Source: an uncultured Bacteroidia bacterium (GTDB lineage Bacteria > Bacteroidota > Bacteroidia > Bacteroidales > UBA932). Taken from it: DNA of 8,226 nt. Numbering within the stretch: position 1 is the first letter of the stretch; every line of letters starts with the position of its first letter. Both the position numbers and the translations under genes were made by a program. The notes under the pieces were generated by a model. That model saw nothing but the letters and a program-made list of their open reading frames with translations. It was not told the DNA's origin and ran no database searches. The stretch covers positions 1 to 8,226 of the forward strand of contig CADBUS010000097.1 in assembly GCA_902797895.1 (NCBI GenBank), written 5' to 3'. This document shows positions 6,321 through 8,226 of the stretch, one piece after another.

Positions 6321-7145
6321 ATGAAGATAGATAGAAAAAGGCAGCTTGAGAGCTTTGGCAAACTGCTTGATATTATGGATCAGCTGAGGGAGAAGTGCCC
6401 TTGGGATCGTAAGCAGACTTTGGAGAGTCTGCGTCCTCAGACCATAGAGGAGACCTACGAGCTATCCGATGCCATTCTTAAAGGAGAACTTGACAATCTC
6501 TCCAAGGAGCTTGGAGATTTACTGCTCCACGTGGTATTTTATGCCAAGATAGGAGAGGAGAAGAATTCATTTGATATTGCCGATGTTTGCGAGCGACTTT
6601 GCAATAAGCTAATTTACAGGCATCCGCACGTATTTGGAAGCGTAGAGGTTGAGAATGCGGAGCAGGTAAAGCAAAATTGGGAACAGCTCAAAACCAAGGA
6701 GAAAGATGGTAATAAAAGTGTGTTGAGCGGTGTGCCGGAGGGGCTTCCAAGTGTAATTAAAGCATTCAGAATGCAGGAGAAGGCGCGTGCTGTTGGATTT
6801 GATTGGGTTGAGAAAAAAGAGGTGTGGGAGAAGGTAGAGGAGGAGTTGGTAGAGTTCAAGCAGGCTCTTTTAGCCCAAGAAGGTAGTGCCGATGCTCGGC
6901 AAGCCCAGAAAGAGAGCCAAGGAGAACTTGGAGATTTGCTCTTTGCAATAATAAACGCCTCAAGGCTTTACGGCCTTGATCCCGATACCGCTCTGGAGAG
7001 TACCTGCGCTAAATTCCGCCGCCGCTTCGGCTATTTAGAGGAGCAAACAATCAAAAAGGGCAAAAATCTCAAGGATATGACACTTGCCCAGATGGAGGAG
7101 TATTGGGAGGAGGCAAAAGATTTAGAGAAAGAGGGGAGGCTTTAA
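6321..7145 (+). CDS. mazG: Nucleoside triphosphate pyrophosphohydrolase MazG
   Basis: From the ATG at 6321 the product is 274 residues, close to E. coli MazG (263). It has two MazG domains. The N-terminal one has CPWDRKQTLESLRPQTIEE at 26-44, the EExxE helix with Glu43, Glu44 and Glu47, and ELGD at 63-66 giving the ExxD motif. The C-terminal one has Glu174, Glu175 and Glu178, then ELGD at 202-205 with Asp205. These acidic residues bind Mg2+. The enzyme hydrolyses nucleoside triphosphates to monophosphates and pyrophosphate, a house-cleaning role on non-canonical or excess NTPs, and in E. coli it limits (p)ppGpp under starvation. The frame stays open upstream to 6264, but that start would lie inside the preceding gene, and the 6321 start gives the family N-terminus. 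Gap to tcdA is 4 nt. Confidence 0.95.
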   Translation: MKIDRKRQLESFGKLLDIMDQLREKCPWDRKQTLESLRPQTIEETYELSDAILKGELDNLSKELGDLLLHVVFYAKIGEEKNSFDIADVCERLCNKLIYRHPHVFGSVEVENAEQVKQNWEQLKTKEKDGNKSVLSGVPEGLPSVIKAFRMQEKARAVGFDWVEKKEVWEKVEEELVEFKQALLAQEGSADARQAQKESQGELGDLLFAIINASRLYGLDPDTALESTCAKFRRRFGYLEEQTIKKGKNLKDMTLAQMEEYWEEAKDLEKEGRL

Positions 7146-7149
7146 CCAA

Positions 7150-7875
7150 ATGGAGGAGTGGCAGGAGAGAACATTGCTGCAGGTAGGAGAGCAGGGGGTT
7201 GAAAGGCTTGCCGCCTCAAAGGTTGCTGTAATAGGATTGGGCGGTGTTGGCGCCTTTGCCGCGGAGATGCTCTGCCGCGCCGGTATAACCTCCTTTATAA
7301 TAGCAGATTCAGATATATTCAACCCCACCAACAAAAACCGTCAGATAGGGGCGTTGGATAGCACTATCGGGAGGAAAAAGAGCTGGGTCATAAAGGAGCG
7401 TATGCTGGATATAAATCCCAAGGTGCAGATAGAGGTTGTGGAGGAGTTCATTACAGAGGATAATATATCCGAGATATTGCCCTTGCCTTCACTCGGCGTT
7501 GATTATGTGGTAGATGCAATAGATACTCTCGCTCCAAAAATCGCTCTTATAAAGATGTGTATGGCGGCCAAGTTGCCGCTTGTAAGCTCTATGGGAGCCG
7601 GAGCAAAATATGATGCCACCAAGGTACGCCTTGCAGATGTAAGCAAATCGTTCAACTGCCCATTGGCCTATATGCTTCGCAAAAGGCTCCGCAAAGAGGG
7701 TATTTCTAAAGGATTTCAGGTGGTATTTTCTGAGGAACTGCCTGTAAAAGAGGCTATTGTTCCATTTGAGGAGCGCAACAAAAAGAGCCGTTGTGGCACA
7801 ATTTCCTACCTCCCTGCCACCTTCGGTTGCGTTTGTGCCCAGGCCGCCATCACCCATCTCCTCCGGAGCAAATAG
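7150..7875 (+). CDS. tcdA: tRNA threonylcarbamoyladenosine dehydratase (TcdA/CsdL), ThiF/E1-like
   Basis: The 241-residue product is a ThiF/MoeB/E1-type adenylating enzyme. It shows the nucleotide-binding GLGGVG at 29-34, Asp53 and Asp55 in ADSD, NKNRQ at 61-65, and VVDAID at 120-125. SSMGAGAKYDAT at 146-157 is the TcdA/CsdL version of the crossover region, and the C-terminal CGTISYLPATFG at 215-226 matches the family's end. The usual E1 zinc CxxC pairs are absent, as in TcdA. The enzyme uses ATP to cyclise N6-threonylcarbamoyladenosine at tRNA position 37 to ct6A, improving decoding of ANN codons, in the cytoplasm. It is the last gene of the plus cluster, 4 nt after mazG, followed by a repeat and a strong terminator. 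Confidence 0.93.
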   Translation: MEEWQERTLLQVGEQGVERLAASKVAVIGLGGVGAFAAEMLCRAGITSFIIADSDIFNPTNKNRQIGALDSTIGRKKSWVIKERMLDINPKVQIEVVEEFITEDNISEILPLPSLGVDYVVDAIDTLAPKIALIKMCMAAKLPLVSSMGAGAKYDATKVRLADVSKSFNCPLAYMLRKRLRKEGISKGFQVVFSEELPVKEAIVPFEERNKKSRCGTISYLPATFGCVCAQAAITHLLRSK

Positions 7876-7910
7876 TCTTCCATTCTTCTCCTTCAGAACG
7901 CCTTGCCCCC

Positions 7911-7941
7911 TGTCATTCTGAGCGTTAGCGAAGAATCTATT
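7911..7941 (+). repeat. Dispersed intergenic repeat, copy 2 (GTCATTCTGA family)
   Basis: The segment begins TGTCATTCTGAGCGTTAGCG and ends AAGAATCTATT, and aligns with the minus-strand copy at 2643-2671. Its reverse strand would encode the RFFANAQND peptide often seen in false short ORFs from Bacteroidota and other genomes, which marks it as a repeat and not a gene. The flanking stretch to 8007 (ending in TCTACTTC) may belong to the same element, but no second copy is present here to define the boundary. Confidence 0.7.
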
Positions 7942-8007
7942 ACGCTCCTGACGGCAGTTGTAATACACAGGAAGTTCACTGCGTTCATCCCTCCCATCAT
8001 CTACTTC

Positions 8008-8044
8008 GGGGGTGCCAAAAAGTGTTTTGGCACCCCCTTTTTTT
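8008..8044 (+). terminator. Strong intrinsic terminator of the nrnA-tcdA cluster
   Basis: GGGGGTGCCAAAA (8008-8020) pairs perfectly with TTTTGGCACCCCC (8025-8037) to give a 13-bp stem with a 4-nt AGTG loop, followed directly by seven T residues at 8038-8044. It lies 132 nt past the tcdA stop. The stem and loop recur almost exactly at 2675-2705. Confidence 0.9.
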
Positions 8045-8051
8045 GTTTTAT

Positions 8052-8084
8052 TTTGGAAAATCAAAAAAGTTTTGCATATCTTTG
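8052..8084 (+). promoter_or_regulatory. Predicted Bacteroidota-type promoter for the right-edge gene
   Basis: TTTG at 8052-8055 and TATCTTTG at 8077-8084 are 21 nt apart, matching the TTTG / TAnnTTTG arrangement. Transcription would begin near 8090, giving a leader of about 50 nt before the ATG at 8143. It follows immediately after the terminator, as expected for a new transcription unit. A second -7 match (TACTTTTG, 8118-8125) has no -33 partner. Confidence 0.65.
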
Positions 8085-8142
8085 CGGCGTAAAAGCGAGC
8101 AAAAAGTATCATATTTTTACTTTTGCAAATAATTAGTATTCA

Positions 8143-8226
8143 ATGAAGAGCCTGATTAACATAGGTAAAGTCTGCCATAACTCGCGTAAAGTGTTGAGTT
8201 TCTGCCAATTTGGCAGGGGGGGGGGG
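8143..8226 (+). CDS. Start of an unidentified reading frame, truncated by the right edge
   Basis: An ATG at 8143 opens a frame with no stop to the window end (28 codons, MKSLINIGKVCHNSRKVLSF at the start). It lies about 53 nt downstream of the predicted transcription start, so a gene beginning here is plausible. The last 11 bases are all G, giving consecutive Gly codons, which may be a sequence artefact. The peptide is too short to recognise, and the segment could equally be an untranslated leader. Confidence 0.3.
   Translation, partial: MKSLINIGKVCHNSRKVLSFCQFGRGGG
8202..8216. repeat. 15-nt near-perfect inverted repeat
   Basis: CTGCCAA (8202-8208) and TTGGCAG (8210-8216) are exact reverse complements around a single central T. 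It lies about 110 nt downstream of the predicted transcription start and runs into the terminal G tract. It could be a protein-binding site or a small hairpin; one copy in the window gives no way to decide. Confidence 0.45.

Noticed and set aside
7911..8037. Possible CRISPR or miniature transposon
   Set aside because: No regularly spaced repeats, terminal inverted repeats or target duplications are visible; only one repeat unit and a terminator hairpin.
7489..8112. 207-codon open frame on the minus strand across the end of tcdA and the following intergenic DNA
   Set aside because: It is antisense to a clear tcdA and runs through the terminator and the dispersed repeat; its RFFANAQND peptide is a translation of the repeat.
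7903..8136. 77-codon plus-strand open frame after tcdA
   Set aside because: It translates the repeat, the terminator stem and the promoter region; no plausible start context or protein family.

Overview
The window looks like a chromosomal segment of a member of the Bacteroidota, most likely order Bacteroidales. Four things point there: TAnnTTTG promoter boxes, genes without clear Shine-Dalgarno sites, a DUF3822-rsmD gene pair, and FKBP-type lipoproteins next to a DHH phosphoesterase. Genus cannot be told from the sequence. No phage, plasmid, insertion sequence, CRISPR, rRNA or tRNA is seen.

Layout. Two gene clusters diverge from an intergenic region at 3414-3638. The leftward (minus) cluster is a 226-aa membrane-anchored protein of unknown function, then a gap holding a repeat and hairpin, then a short DUF3822 protein, RsmD (16S rRNA guanine-N2 methyltransferase), an SGNH-fold hydrolase/acyltransferase, and an MBOAT O-acyltransferase that runs off the left edge. 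From DUF3822 to MBOAT the genes overlap or lie at most 11 nt apart and look like one operon. The rightward (plus) cluster is an NrnA-like DHH phosphoesterase, two FKBP-like lipoproteins, MazG and TcdA. Gaps are -8 to about 37 nt, and the cluster ends in a strong intrinsic terminator at 8008-8044. A promoter follows, then the start of an unidentified reading frame that ends in an 11-G tract at the window edge.

How the genes fit together. The plus cluster combines nucleotide and small-RNA housekeeping (NrnA, MazG), tRNA t6A37 cyclisation (TcdA) and two lipoproteins that probably act on protein folding outside the cytoplasm. The distal minus genes form an MBOAT + SGNH pair, the usual two-part logic for O-acetylating a surface or secreted glycan: MBOAT moves the acetyl group across the membrane and the SGNH protein transfers or removes it.

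Most of the window is ordinary core-genome content; I see no convincing new defence or mobile system. The points most worth a second look are the N-terminally short DUF3822 gene whose upstream side is occupied by a dispersed repeat, a hairpin repeated nearly identically at both cluster ends, and a two-domain FKBP lipoprotein in which one domain looks degenerate and the other near-canonical.
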